Assembly: GCA_949358305.1 (NCBI GenBank)
Contig: OX442314.1
Location: 36,803,211 to 36,863,210, forward strand
Direction of reading: 5' to 3'
Source of the DNA: Strigamia acuminata
Lineage: Eukaryota > Arthropoda > Chilopoda > Geophilomorpha > Linotaeniidae
Length of the DNA stretch: 60,000 bases
Part shown: in pieces, positions 1 through 10,640 of the stretch
Numbering within the stretch: position 1 is the stretch's first letter
How the letters are laid out: each line of letters begins with the position of its first letter
Translations under genes and position numbers: made by a program
The notes under the pieces: model-generated
Told to the model about the DNA's origin: nothing
The model's input: only the letters and a program-made list of their open reading frames with translations
The model's database searches: none

Positions 1-72
1 GACGTTCTCGTCTTGATCACGAGAAAACCCATTTTTTTATTTTTCTATTACTTTGTTTTCTGTTTATTTCAG

Positions 73-146
73 GATGCCTAAACGAAGACAAGAACCCTGT
101 ACAAAGGAAGTCGATCGAAAACGACAAAGACGACCAGAAGAAATAG
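73..146 (+). CDS. Possible last coding exon of a gene that starts outside the window
   Basis: A pyrimidine-rich stretch ending TTTATTTCAG (to 72) looks like a splice acceptor. After it, one frame reads CLNEDKNPVQRKSIEND followed by DKDDQKK-type charged residues and a TAG at 144-146. A hydrophilic, charged tail is plausible for a C-terminus. No upstream exon is visible because the window begins 72 bases earlier, and the stretch is very short, so this may be chance. A second frame from the ATG at 74 encodes a short basic peptide and is equally unproven. Confidence 0.2.
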
Positions 147-2327
147 ATTACCTTGTTTTGAATTATTTTCGATTTTTTTGGATTTTTTTTTATTAAAGAA
201 AGCTGAAAGAATGGATCCTTTTTGCTTGTTTAAAATTTTTTTTAATAGCAAGAGACTTTCTATCAACGCACCATGTCATTAAGTCGGGAACTACGTTTTT
301 ACATATTTACTACATTTGTGTTTTTAATTAGGGTCGGTCGCACCGAATATTACAAAATTTCATTACATCTCAGCACTAATTTAATCTTTGCTGAATTCCA
401 CATCCTGAGGTTCAGTTTAAGGACGTAGACCCAAATGCGACATCATTGTATACAGATGATGTAAACTACGTAATGAAGAGACACGCTATCATTTGACTAC
501 AACCATCAAACATTTTGGTTCTAAAACGTTAGAACACAAGAACATTAAGTAATGTAGGAAGGAGAAAGTAGTTTGCGGAACAACCACAATTGTGGAAACA
601 TGATCAGAACCAATAAACACAAAAGCCACCAAAGGGATAAGCTTTACTTCGCATCTCCAACAACTAAAAGCTTATAGTCAACTGGATAAAGAACAATGAA
701 AAATGTTGATGTATAGTGGTATTGTTTGGCTGTATACCATTGTTATGCGCAATAAAATTCACAGTGTGTTATGAGTTATCTAAATCATCTGGAGTAAATC
801 TTCCCTCCTCTACAAAAAAACCATTACAAATGGCGATCTTCGAATTGGACACAAGCTGGCCCAAAACAAACCAGGTTCCAAAAGACCAAGCGCCAGTGCT
901 CAAATCAAAAACAGGGCACCAACATTGATTGAAGCCAACTAAGGCTACCATAGCAAAGGAAGAGCTCAAAAAGAGAATGAGAAAAGGTTTTGCTTTTATA
1001 TTATACATTTCATTTTTTCATTACTAGTAGGTTGTGTTTATATACAGCAGAGAAAACGGACAAGAGAGCTAGGTTTAAACCTTTCTGCAAACAGAACTGG
1101 AGCCAACCATTGTTTCTCCGAAAATGAGCATGGATGGAGACCAAATACGTTTTGGGCAACCCATCCAAAGTTTTCGAAGTTTCAAAAAACAGATAGACAC
1201 GCAGAAAACTAATAAAGTCCCATTTAAATTTAACCAATGCAATTGAAAGTGAACTAAGCTCAGGAAGGATACAGTTATTGCTATTCTGGCGATTTCATAA
1301 GCAATGGTACCAGCACTACTGCTCCGTACCCAGAGTAAGAAAAATTACTACTATTAATTCAATTAAATAAATGCCTACTCTCATTCTGCTTTTAGTCTGG
1401 ATATATAGTTGTGAATAGTAACAGATCCATAGGAAAAAGAACAGTAGAAGGAACTGGTGATTTTGTACCTCCCTTTTAGAGACCAATTTAACCAGACAAA
1501 TGGAAAAAAGTTTTTATCCAAACATTTTCCCACATGAAGTAATCAACAAACATCAACTTAAACTAAACCATCGGCTCAAAATCCATTCGAAAACCAGTTC
1601 CTTGATCACACGTCGATAAAATTCTTCAAGAATTATAAAAAAAATAACCAAAGGCCTATTATTTACAAGAAAACCATCTTAAGATTGAGAGCAAGGGCAA
1701 GTTTCAGCAAGAGGAAGTTGGAAAAGATGGGCCTGAATAAGATCCAAGAAAACCAGATACGTTCATGTTTTAACACAGCAGTAAGCACACATTTCAGATG
1801 CTCATGACAAATGCGTACTTCAAGACCCATCTGTAAGGTACTCTCAAATCAGCAGGATTGCTTGAAAAGGAGACCCAATATGGGAAAAAAAATTGGTGCA
1901 ACCAAGCAGTCCGATCACAGACATCAAAATTGCATAACAATTAGTAAATGCTACACCCATACAGTAAATGGCGTGCAGGCCTACAATACCAACTATTTTA
2001 GCTTGACCCAGGGGTGACCACGAGAAGGTAGAGAGTTGGATTTTACACCCCCATACTCAAATAACAATCTCGTATTATAACCAAAAGTCGAAAAATTCAA
2101 AAGAATTAATTATCTCTGCAATTTACTAGATTTCGTAGGAGAATTAAATCGAATTAATCTTGATCATAATATGTTAACAAAATGTTTACAATTTGTAAAC
2201 ATTTTTTCCAGAGTTGGATTAAGCCTAAAATGGAGTGAAAACAAGATATATTCACTATAATCAAACGATCGACTGAAAATACAAACCTAATCCAGTTCCA
2301 TAGTCGTGACTCAATATAAATCTGCAT
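147..2327. other. Non-coding AT-rich DNA, no gene recognised
   Basis: Only short open frames occur here and none resembles a known family. Two minus-strand frames (769-1008, with a hydrophobic start, and 1010-1237) are the longest, but they lack convincing splice or start context. No repeats shared with the transposon-rich part of the window were noticed. It is best treated as intergenic or intronic host DNA. Confidence 0.5.
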
Positions 2328-2411
2328 AAATAAAATCAGAGAGGAAACAACGGACGAAAACGACGAGTGAAATAAAATCCGAGCGGAAACAACCGACGAA
2401 AACGACGAGTG
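2328..2411 (+). repeat. Two-copy 42-bp tandem duplication
   Basis: Two adjacent 42-bp units (2328-2369 and 2370-2411) differ at only a few positions. Both contain the string ACGAAAACGACGAGTG. It lies about 600 bp upstream of the LRR gene start. It could be a simple local duplication or part of a promoter region; the sequence does not decide. Confidence 0.85.
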
Positions 2412-2884
2412 AAATCGAATGAACAGCGCAAACATGCGACCGTTGCTATGCCGACGGAAAAGCAACACTATAGTTAATAACAATTATTCACGCCAGAAAG
2501 CGCTGCAACTCTGTGTCAGAGAATTCAAGGGTTAATTTTGCCGACTGATGTCAGTTTTTTTCGTAATAAATTATTTGTAAAAGTGCTGCGTTTATTGTGA
2601 AACCGGAATTGACACAAACAGAATCGATATTATTGTTTACATTGTTTCCAAGTCGTGCTTGTGGCCACCATTTTGATGATGTTGTTTTACACCCCATTGT
2701 CGGGGTTGTGAGACAATTTTGAAAATATGCAAGAATTTCACTCGCATTAACCACATTCATTTTTAAAAAAACCTAATTTAATCAACAAAAATATGATTTC
2801 GACGTCCACATTTTGTCTTACAGTTTGGTAAAACCCACGTAAAAAAGCGTCCAAATTAAAAAATTGAAGAATTCCGTACACAAT

Positions 2885-2944
2885 GTGAGTTTAATCGTTT
2901 TATTTATCTTTTTTTAACTTAAAAACCTCTTTAATTATTTCTAG
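2885..2944 (+). other. Putative 5'UTR intron of the LRR gene
   Basis: A GTGAGT donor at 2885 and a TTATTTCTAG acceptor ending at 2944 bound 60 bp, the same size class as the two coding introns of the gene that starts at 3006. A short leader exon (2945-3005) would then precede the ATG. This is inferred from splice-site context only. Confidence 0.4.
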
Positions 2945-3005
2945 CCATTACCAAAATTGATAATTTCACAAAGGCATAGCGAGTTTTTTAACAAATCCTA
3001 ACGTT

Positions 3006-4514
3006 ATGGACGAAAAACGGAAAAACAGACTTTTAACCTTCAAATTTAGGCTCACCGAAATGGCTTTCAGATGCCTTTTACGAAATCTTAAATTATTCTT
3101 GTCATTGAAAGCTGCAAAAGGAAAATCAAAATTGAACAAATTTCGCAAGAAAATGAAGCCTGAAGTCCCGTTCGAGAGGCATTGTGTGATTGGCTACATC
3201 CAAAGACTTCGTAAGTTATCATCACAGCATTAATCCCTTTAATTTTCACTTTTACACTTTTCCTTCAAATCCAGCCAAGCATCTGATTGAAGAATTATTT
3301 CACCGTCTCACTCGATTCGAGGTCGGAATTGAAGTCCTTCACGTCATACCATTTATTTACGACGGCCAAACAGAAATAAACCTGGATTTTCGAAGCGAAG
3401 AATTCAATTTCCAATTTTTTCTCGAAATTTGCGGCTGCAGATTGAGAGTGAGAGTTTCTTAATTTAATTAATTAATCACACACTAAATCCTACTTATTTT
3501 TCTTCCCATTTTCAGCAATTAAGAACACTACAGGTCCCTAAGAGTTGCTATTTGTCCGCAGCACACTGTGCATCTCTACGAATGGTATCCCCACACATAA
3601 AGAAGCTAAATTTGTATCAAGTGGATGTCGGAGACGATTCGATGCCAATTTTGTCCACACTATGCTTAGAAGAACTCGATTTGACCTCTACGAATGTAAC
3701 AGACCTTGGCCTGAAAAGGTTATGGGGAGAAAAAGCGAAAACGAGACTAAAGTTAAAAGTTTTAAAGATAACAAATTCTCTAGTGAGTTTGTCTACACAC
3801 ATTGAAGCGTTGATCAATTTGCCCATGCTAGAAGATGCTGACTTGTCTTGCACGTTGCTATTTGACATACCGAAGGAGTTTGTCAAGTCAAAGGCCCTTC
3901 GAATAACAACATTGGATTTACAGGATACGTACAGGAACGTGGAAAGATCCCTAGAAATAGTTGCGTGCAATATTCCAACTGTCACTACGATTAGGCTGCA
4001 ATCGGACGGATACACGCCGAAAATGCTGACTCTGATGACTTACGTGGGCAAATTGAATAGTCTTACATTTAAAAATGGTTTATTCTTGGAAAATTTTCGC
4101 CTCACATCTTGCATTAACACCTGTTTTGCTTTATTGCGTGAATTTACCCTCGTCGACTTTTGGAACATTTGGTTCAACGAGGGCGACAGCCACGTTTTTA
4201 CCGTTGTGGCAATGTGTCCTAAATTGCAGAACTTGACGTTTGCTTTTTGCGAGGGACTTACGAACCAAATTGCGATCAAAATGGCCAAGTTGCTGAGGAA
4301 TAGTGAATTGCAATCGGTGACGCTCAATAATTGTAGCCGTTTAGGCGCGTACGGGGTTGTTTCCTTTATGGAGATTGAAGCTGTCCAATTTTGCGAAATC
4401 GTCTTTCCTGTTTCCGGAGTTCAAGACATTAAAGAATGCGATGTGCCATATTTGTTAGAAAAAGCGGAAGATAGAAAAATACAGCTCAAATTTACACCAA
4501 TGCCGACAAATTAA
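3006..4514 (+). CDS. Leucine-rich-repeat protein, three exons
   Basis: The model is exons 3006-3210, 3275-3447 and 3516-4514, with introns of 64 and 68 bp. Both introns have GT...AG ends and the frame is kept across both junctions, giving 458 aa. The N-terminus (residues 1-55) is rich in Lys and Arg. A stretch reading LPKHLIEELFHRLTR (about 68-82) resembles the start of an F-box-like helix but is too short to call. From about residue 150 there are irregular leucine-rich repeats (LEELDLTSTNVTDLGL, ITTLDLQDT). Two of them are of the cysteine-containing type typical of FBXL/AMN1 proteins (LQNLTFAFCEGLTN, LQSVTLNNCSRLG). There is no signal peptide or membrane segment, so a cytosolic or nuclear adaptor role is an inference, for example substrate recognition in ubiquitin ligation. 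The open frame, clean introns and lack of stops suggest a live host gene. A related N-terminal exon lies at 15731. Confidence 0.8.
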
Positions 4515-4907
4515 AGAAAATTATATCGTGTGAAGTGTTTTTTTTTTATGTAAATCTTACATTTCTTTATTAAAAACGCCAAAAAAATGGTTCTTCCCGT
4601 TTCTGATTCATATGCCACAGATCACATAAGAAACTATCACACACATTATTATCGGTAATAATTTTTTTTATTGATTTATAATTTTTAAATATTTCCTTCT
4701 CTTATTCTTATTAATTTTTACATCTTGTGTTATTTTTTTTGGGAGTGGTGTATCTTAATTCTAAAGAACAGGCACGGCGTTACAGCAGCGTTACAGTTCG
4801 AAGGACACGTGGTGCAACTGGTAGTTAACTTACAGAGAGTTATCATTAATTTTTTCTTTCCTAATATTGGTTTAAAATTATCAAAATATTTTTTCAGCAG
4901 ATTCGAT
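4515..4907. other. 3' flank of the LRR gene
   Basis: AT-rich non-coding DNA. An ATTAAA variant poly(A) signal sits near 4568, about 55 bp after the stop codon. Nothing else was recognised before the transposase relic on the opposite strand. Confidence 0.45.
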
Positions 4908-6836
4908 CTATGCTTGGAATGATGCAGATGGCAATTTTAAGTTATGGAAATCGTTGCTGCTGCTTTCGTAGGCTTTCGTCTGATTTTGATCAGTCAGGTT
5001 ACCTTCTGAATATTGAAGAATTTGTTCACAGTGCTCACAGTTTTTATGCCAATTAAATAATCGTTTCAGAAGGTAGCCTGAAATGTAGTACAAAATATTT
5101 TGATGTTCAGTGGTGAATTTCTGAAATCTTATTTTCTGTTGCTGAGCCAAATTGCTCATTTGGGGTTTCATTAAATGACTGCAGCATACATAAAATAAAA
5201 CCTGTGTCAAATGAATGGCTGAAGCAAGGCATTTAGTGATGCTTTTTTAAACAGTTGTTCAAACTGTGAGGATGTTAGTGCATCATTAAATCTTCCACTT
5301 TGCCTTATTATGCTGAAAAATTTTTCCAGCGGGTCTTGATTCAGCTGACGTGTGAAGATCGATTCAAAACACTGTTCTTCTCTTAATTCCGCATGCAAAT
5401 ATAAGATTACAGATACTGTTTGCTTGAATCCCTCAAAACAGTTAAAATTTATTTTTTGCATTTACAATTTTGAGAGATTCAAGCCATTGCATGCACTCCT
5501 GCAAAAATTATATTTGTCCTAAAATATAATTTGTGACCGTCAGGCCAACTGGGGTGACCTACGTCACTGCCACACACCACCATACGGCCCCAAGATCACC
5601 CCCTCATTGGGTGAAGTGATCTAGCCCGGAGGAAGGAGGAAGCTGAGTGGTGTGGGAAGCGGGTGCAGAGAGAGGAGAGAGTGCGGACACCGACCAGGAC
5701 GGTCGTGTGTCTAGAGTTCCAGAGGCGTAGTCATAGAAGAGGAAAAGACGTGTCCCGGCTGTGAGGACTCTGCATTCCCTTCCCATTCACCACAGCGACG
5801 CTCAGTACTATGGTGGAGTCCATAGTGCAGCCTCCATGAGTGGCCACTGCGGGTCGTAGGTAAGTACGACATGAATGTAATGTTGAACCGACTACGTCAC
5901 CCATTGGGCTCACGCCCAGTGTGTGAAGGGTCGGTTGCCAGTGCGGCGTGCCTTCGTGGCACCCCTGCAACGGGTAACGGGATTCCCCATACCCCTAGAC
6001 AACGCAATAAAGGCCAACCAACCAATATTGTGGGAGTCTCCGTTATTATCGTAAGTATGCGTCCCAAACTAGTGTCTGCAGTCCTCTGCTTGCACTAGCG
6101 AAGACCATATCAGTCACAAGTTTTAGTATTAGCTGCTAATTCTTTTGGTTTAATTGTTTTCTTATTTACCTGTTCCAGCTTTTAGTGGCTGTCGCATTAT
6201 CTTGCCAATTTTTGCATGAGAGCTATTGCAGACATCAAAAAGTTTTACACAAACTTTTATGAATTATTGAGCTGTGTGGGATGCAGATTCTGGTGACTTT
6301 CCTATAAATTAAGTTTAAGTGTTATTTTTAATTTTTTATTATTTTAGATTCGTATTCAGTATTACTTTGGGAGATGTAAAACATTACACCAGCATAAACC
6401 AAGTGACTAAGAATCTGAGTGGCAATTTTCACTTTCATTTTTGTGAATGAAGGTGGATTCACATCGGCATTAGTCAATTTAGGTGCTGCTTGTAATGGTG
6501 AGGCCTGATCAATTTCAAAAAATTCTGCTAGAGCACTCCATTTGGCTACTTTTTTGTCACTGTATGTTAAACCACGACATCGAATTTGACAATTTCGAAA
6601 GTTCTTAATCAAAAGCGGCACATCGAACACAGACAATAAATTTTGTCGTTTTCTATTTCAAGGTAAGTCTTTGCTGTTATCACTTGAAATTTATCTTTCA
6701 TCAATTTTAAGTTGTTGGCACCTTGGTCACATACAACTGCTTTTACTGTCAACCCAGATTTTTTTAGCAGGTGCAAAATTTCTAAAATCAGATTTTTTAA
6801 GTGCAAACTGTCAGCACCCTGACGGTTCGCGAGCGT
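4908..6836 (-). pseudogene. P-element/THAP9-like transposase relic
   Basis: Read on the minus strand from 6836, three blocks follow the order of P-superfamily transposases. (1) KAVVCDQGANNLKLMKDKF, the RNase H-like 'cDqg.sN' block. (2) FDVPLLIKNFRN, then APKLTNADVNPPSFTKMKV and ATQILSHLV, matching the family's 'DVPHLIKs.RN ... KMkV..AtQ' block. (3) RQLNQDPLEKFFSIIRQSG and a C-terminal ILYYISGYLL with a Cys pair, the 'QDpLEnFF..iR' and 'ysgYla' blocks. The frame shifts by one base near 6610-6636 and again near 5460, so it cannot encode a full protein. A GT...AG intron (5499-6169, minus strand) has the solo LTR inside it. Removing the LTR and one target-site copy leaves about 80 nt, an ordinary intron. 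The N-terminal THAP domain was not found. No terminal inverted repeats were identified. Confidence 0.8.
5532..6118 (+). mobile_element. Solo LTR inside the P-like transposase intron
   Basis: This is a 587-bp GC-richer block, foreign to its AT-rich surroundings. It begins TGTGAC and ends GTCACA, the inverted TG...CA termini of an LTR. AATAAA lies near 6007, toward the 3' end, suggesting plus orientation. The flanking 4-mers are AATT (left) and AGTT (right), a 4-bp target duplication with one mismatch, so fairly old. No internal retroelement sequence adjoins it, hence a solo LTR left by LTR-LTR recombination. Gypsy-type is likely from the 4-bp duplication, but the family is unknown. Confidence 0.7.
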
Positions 6837-7379
6837 GGGTGTGGATGCAAACGCGAGCGTGGTCGAGAACGCGGGCGTGGAAGCGGGCGTTGAAGCAGAT
6901 GCAGTCAAGCTTCAGCAACACGGACATCGAGTTCACAACAACTTTAAGAACCGATTGTTGTGACAGATGCACCGACGTGATTTCTGAAGGTTGGCATTAT
7001 GACGAATTTAACAGGGTGGGTACCAGGATGGCCCAATATCTTTCCAACATGCCAGACCGTCGTCGAAAATATGATTGATGGTCTCTTCACACTTTAAAGT
7101 TTTTGTTTTCATTGTTTTTCTTTATTTTGTATTCATTGTTGGGTGTTCATTACAGTAGAAACTCGATTATTCGAGGCCTATAAACATTCTGTAATACACA
7201 TAAAAATTGTCCAAAAAGATTAATTAAAAAACGTCTAAAACCTTCAGTAAAACAAGTGTGTTGCAGTGAAGCACCGATTAAATGAACATGAGCGGGCGTG
7301 CCAGCCACTGGTAGCCAATGAGATTTTGTTAATTTGGCGTTTTTTCTCATTATTTTATCCTATTATTTTCTCGGACGCG
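6837..7379. other. Unassigned segment with repeated GCGTG/GCGAG triplet-like DNA
   Basis: The strip at 6830-6900 is GC-rich and repeats GCGAGCGTGG/GCGGGCGT-like words. In the minus frame it gives Ala-Ser-Thr-Pro low complexity fused to the transposase relic. A plus-strand frame continues to a stop at 7078 with a CCDRC motif and a basic end; I do not recognise it. From 7081 on it is AT-rich. The stretch near 7290-7350 (ACTGGTAGCCAATG...) recurs near 14335-14375, so it belongs to a dispersed repeat. Confidence 0.4.
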
Positions 7380-7470
7380 CTCTCCGCCATTCAATTTACA
7401 AGTAATGACGTCGAGAATTCGAGGACAAAGCACATCCGGGTCAAATTTCACTGGCTGAGAGAATAGTACA
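7380..7470 (+). pseudogene. Copia-type RNase H C-terminal fragment
   Basis: A frame ending at 7466 reads SAIQFTSNDVENSRTKHIRV followed by KFHWLRE. This matches the 'N...RTKHIdvr.hfiRe' end of the Ty1/copia RNase H region. It parallels the longer copies at 46.02 and 48.1 kb but is more diverged. Only about 30 codons remain. Confidence 0.6.
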
Positions 7471-7549
7471 ATGCTGACTACTTCGAATTTCGCGGTTATA
7501 CAACCAGGTTTGACTGACTCTGGATCCTCAATTTCTCATCGGACCTTAA

Positions 7550-7870
7550 CCCCTTACATCCGTAATCTGCTAAAATTCTTCACCACAGTATAGGTGTTGG
7601 AAAAACTGGAAAGTTTGTTCAAACAGCTGCGTGTCCCACTGCCCTAATTGCCCTAGCATAAGACATTTTTAATTGCAAGATTTTGTTATAAATTTATTTT
7701 TTTAAAGAATTTGTTATAAATTTTTTTTTTAAAGATTTTGTTATAAATTTTTTTTTTTACATTTTCGTTTAATAATTTTCATTCCTTTAAAGAAGCAAAC
7801 GGAAGTCTAATCAGTGACTTCTGGAACAAGCAATATTTCGAAACGGCTGAACCAGAAATTAACAAGCAAT
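7550..7870 (+). repeat. AT-rich minisatellite block (copy 1)
   Basis: A leader (CTGCTAAAATTCTTCACCAC...) is followed by about four imperfect units of roughly 26 bp built on AAAGATTTTGTTATAAA plus a T-run. The block ends with AAAGAAGCAAACGGAAGTC. The same leader, units and tail occur at 20800-21180, where the array is longer. The two are copies of one dispersed repeat that differ in unit number. Confidence 0.8.
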
Positions 7871-8455
7871 TAACAAGTAATTTTATTCAATTAGACAAAT
7901 GCTTTAAATACTTATTTATCTGAAAGTGCTCTATAATTGACCAATTTGCCCAATCTGTCCGCAATACGTATTCTGATTGTCGCATCGACGCGACAATCCC
8001 TCTTCTGATGGTCAGTGACGACAGAATAGATGTGGTGTGTGGTGCTCCAAGACCAGCAAGCATCCACTGGAATGAGAATGTTCAGTAGTATTTCCAGAGA
8101 TGTGGAATTGGAGCCTGAACAAAAATTTCACATTCAGCATCCGGATTTCAGTGGTCTTTAAAGAATAAACTGTTTTATGGATAAGGTGTTGTGTTCTTCC
8201 AAACTTGTTTAATTGGTGGAATTTGGTTGAACATTTAAAAGGAACAATTTTAGGAGTGTATAAACACTTCAAATATTCTCTCATAATTCTGATACAAATT
8301 CATAAGAGCACAAACAAAGAAAACAAAACATGATCATACAGATCTAGCCAAGGCTTTTGACAGAATCAATCATTCTGTATTGCTTAGAAGTTTTGTTTCG
8401 AGGCTTTAAACTGAAATCCAGTGTGCTCTTGAGGAGCGTCCAGCGCCTCATGTAA
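7790..8455 (+). repeat. Partial copy of the 3.7-kb complex unit (middle part)
   Basis: Matches 11890-12540 and 25770-27060: the GCAAACGGAAGTCTA start, the GATGTGGT...CTCCAAGACCAG stretch, and the GTTGTGTTCTTCC stretch. Near 8341-8410 it encodes DLAKAFDRINHSVLLRS, a recognisable reverse-transcriptase block of LINE-type elements ('DlsKAFDrvnHsiLL'). Only this one RT motif survives, so the parent element cannot be named. Confidence 0.7.
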
Positions 8456-8650
8456 ATGTAAAATGCTACACTTATTAGAATTGAATGCATGTCTTACAGC
8501 TCTGAAATCATATTAGTTTGTATTATTCGGTAAACGCTACACGTATTAGATTTGAATGCAGTCTTACAGCATCCAAAATTATAAAGAAAACTGTAAGAGG
8601 TGGCAGATGCTGCACTCATTAGATTCCCGAATGCAGTCTTTCAGTAAGTA
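8455..8650 (+). repeat. Short satellite array of the complex unit
   Basis: Three imperfect units of about 70-80 bp, each carrying GCTACAC(T/G)..ATTAGA and GAATGCAGTCTTACAG. The same array is found at 13345-13560, 27545-27770 and 51290-51535, always followed by the same downstream sequence in the fuller copies. The function is unknown. Confidence 0.75.
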
Positions 8651-8654
8651 AAGG

Positions 8655-9793
8655 GTCGAGGGCGACCAAGATCTGCCAGTGTCCTCAATCACTGTGCGCA
8701 GGAGGTTGTGCGAAGGCGCATAGAACAACTGCATAGCTGCACCAAAGAATATTCTTTCAGATGTGCACCTTGCAGCAAGGGCTCAATTCGCTGAAGCCAA
8801 TCTGTCCATGTGCAAAGTCCAGTCAGAGACTTTATTACAGAAACACAGTGGACGCTTTAGAGTGAATGTCTGGGGCTAGATGTCACAACGTGGTCTTGGG
8901 CAAATTTGTCGTCTGACAGGCAACCTGACAGCTGCATGAAATGTGGAGATCCTGGAGCCGACTTTGCTGCCAAGCTGCCAACGCCGATTCGGTGATGAAC
9001 CGTGGGCATTTCAGCGTGACAATTGTGTTGGGTCACACAGTGACTGCCACCAAGTCGGTACAACTTGCTTTGCGTGCGCCTTTAGGTGTAGTGAAGTTTG
9101 TCTGCCTCGTGCTTCCCGACACCAAGATAGACATGATCCTCAGACGAGACTTTTGTTTAGCCGTTGAAGTGGCCACCGATCATGCTAAAAGCCAATGGAG
9201 CTTGGCTGGCTCGAGTGAAATACGTAAATTCATGACTTATGAAGATGCCAAAAAAATCGGAATCAATTTTGGTGTTACCAATAGCGCAGGAGGAAATTAA
9301 AAGTTCAGTGAGTCCACCGGTAGGAATTAGTGAGATTTTCCCTAAAAGGATAATCAAGAAGCCTGCTCCGACTAGTGAAATTAATTGTCTACTCCTTGTG
9401 CATCAACCATTAAGAGAAGAAATATTTGATTACCCACATGACGACTCGCAACACCCGCAACACCCAGCCAACATCACCAGGCAGTAGCTGGCGGCGAACC
9501 TGCATGCAGAATTTCTTGATTGGCCGGCGAAGGCAGCAGATCTCAATCCAATTGAGAACATATGGGCCAATTTGAAACATCATCTGCAATTAAAGGTAAT
9601 AATTAATTAAAAATTTTAAAAAAAATTATATGTATATTATATATGTATATTATTTGCAGCCAATTGCAAGCAACCAGGATGAATTGTGGGAGCAAATTCG
9701 CGTGACATGGCTAGAATTAGCAATAAATCAGAACCCTGTCCAAACATTAGACTCCATATGCCCAGACGATCACAAAAAGTCATTACTAATTTA
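8655..9793 (+). pseudogene. Tc1-like transposase relic, copy 1
   Basis: Encodes broken pieces of a Tc1/mariner DDE transposase: SVNVWG, LTGNLTAA, LEPTLLPSCQRRFGDEPWAF, then AADLNPIENIWANLKHHLQ and a C-terminal block ending DDHKKSLL. In the family the 'WPa.spDLNPIEN.W' block carries the third catalytic acid. It is broken by stops and by a foreign retroelement piece (9024-9455). A 64-bp GT...AG intron (9596-9659, phase 0) separates the LNPIEN block from PIASNQDELWEQI. Sister copies lie at 17.4, 18.5, 22.4, 43.3 and 47.0-47.9 kb. Confidence 0.8.
9024..9455 (+). pseudogene. Gypsy-type aspartic protease region inserted in the Tc1 copy
   Basis: A frame through 9300 contains VKFVCLVLPDTKIDMILRRD, matching the 'vlp....diILG.Df' C-terminal half of retropepsins, with the ILG Gly replaced by Arg. 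The catalytic DSG half is absent. The insertion splits the Tc1 sequence between CAGCGTGAC and CACCCAGCC, which are contiguous in other copies. It is a fragment only, ending in stops. Confidence 0.55.
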
Positions 9794-9849
9794 AATGGCC
9801 ACTGGACCGGATATTAATGAAACATATTACACATTTGTATTATTTATTG

Positions 9850-10640
9850 CTTATTTGACGCAGTTTATGTGGATGATATGGTCCTTTTTACGAAAGGATC
9901 ATTGCCCATGAATAGGTAGGACTGTGCCTGTCCTTCGTGAAATTTTTATTATCACAGACCTGGGTCCAGTTACAAAACCTTTAGGCGTTCAATTTGATCT
10001 TGATGGTGGAAAAATCAAAATCCATCAGTGCGATTACAATTGATAAGCTAAGTGAAGCTAAGCTCTTTGCACTAGCCAGTCTGAATATATTGCTGTCCTA
10101 GATGGCGCCAAAGGAAATAGTTTGACTGATGAATGGTTTCATTAATAGGTCCAAAGTGTTTAAGTTGCCTCCTCCAATTATGCATTTGGATTGCCTGTCA
10201 ACTATTTATTTCTCATTCAATGAGATAGAAGGAACAAACACATTGATGTGAAATTTTATTTTATTCGTGATTGGCTCCATGATAAAGTTTTTAGCTTAAA
10301 GAAAATTTCTGCGAATTTTCATCCAGCTGATTTGTTTACAGACATTCTGACATCAACTCGTCTAAAAAATTTCTGCGAGTACTTTTATTCACATTTACGT
10401 TAATTGTTCTTGTTAAGCACCAAGTGTTTATATATTATCCATCTCTTGTTTCCTTTCTTTTTTATATTAATAACTTGGAGAAAGGAGCTGCTGTTGGAAT
10501 AAAATTTGGTGGTTCTTTAAGTTAATTCCATATTAGTCATTTCATCTCTATTACTTATAACTTATAAGTTTTCTAATTTATTTCTGTTACCTATAAGTAA
10601 CTGTTACCTATAAGAAACTCCCGGTAGCCCGCTGGGCCAG
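9850..10640 (+). pseudogene. Copia fragments: RT YVDD block, RNase H end, LTR start
   Basis: VYVDDMVLFTKGSLP is the Ty1/copia RT active-site block (YVDD). DLGPVTKPLGVQFD follows at 9958, the copia 'dlG.~~~~LGi' block. At 10165-10390 an RNase H C-terminus (PPPIMHLDCLS, then the NPADLFT-like end) is present with frameshifts. A purine-rich tract and TGTTGGAATA at 10492 look like a polypurine tract and the start of a copia LTR. Multiple stops make it dead. Confidence 0.7.

Noticed and set aside
5604-6098. Frames of 60-79 codons in a GC-rich block
   Set aside because: The block is a solo LTR; no domain or start context.
6937-7078. CCDRC motif taken as a RecQ-type zinc-binding end
   Set aside because: Only the Cys pattern is reminiscent; no helicase motifs or other RecQ sequence are present nearby.
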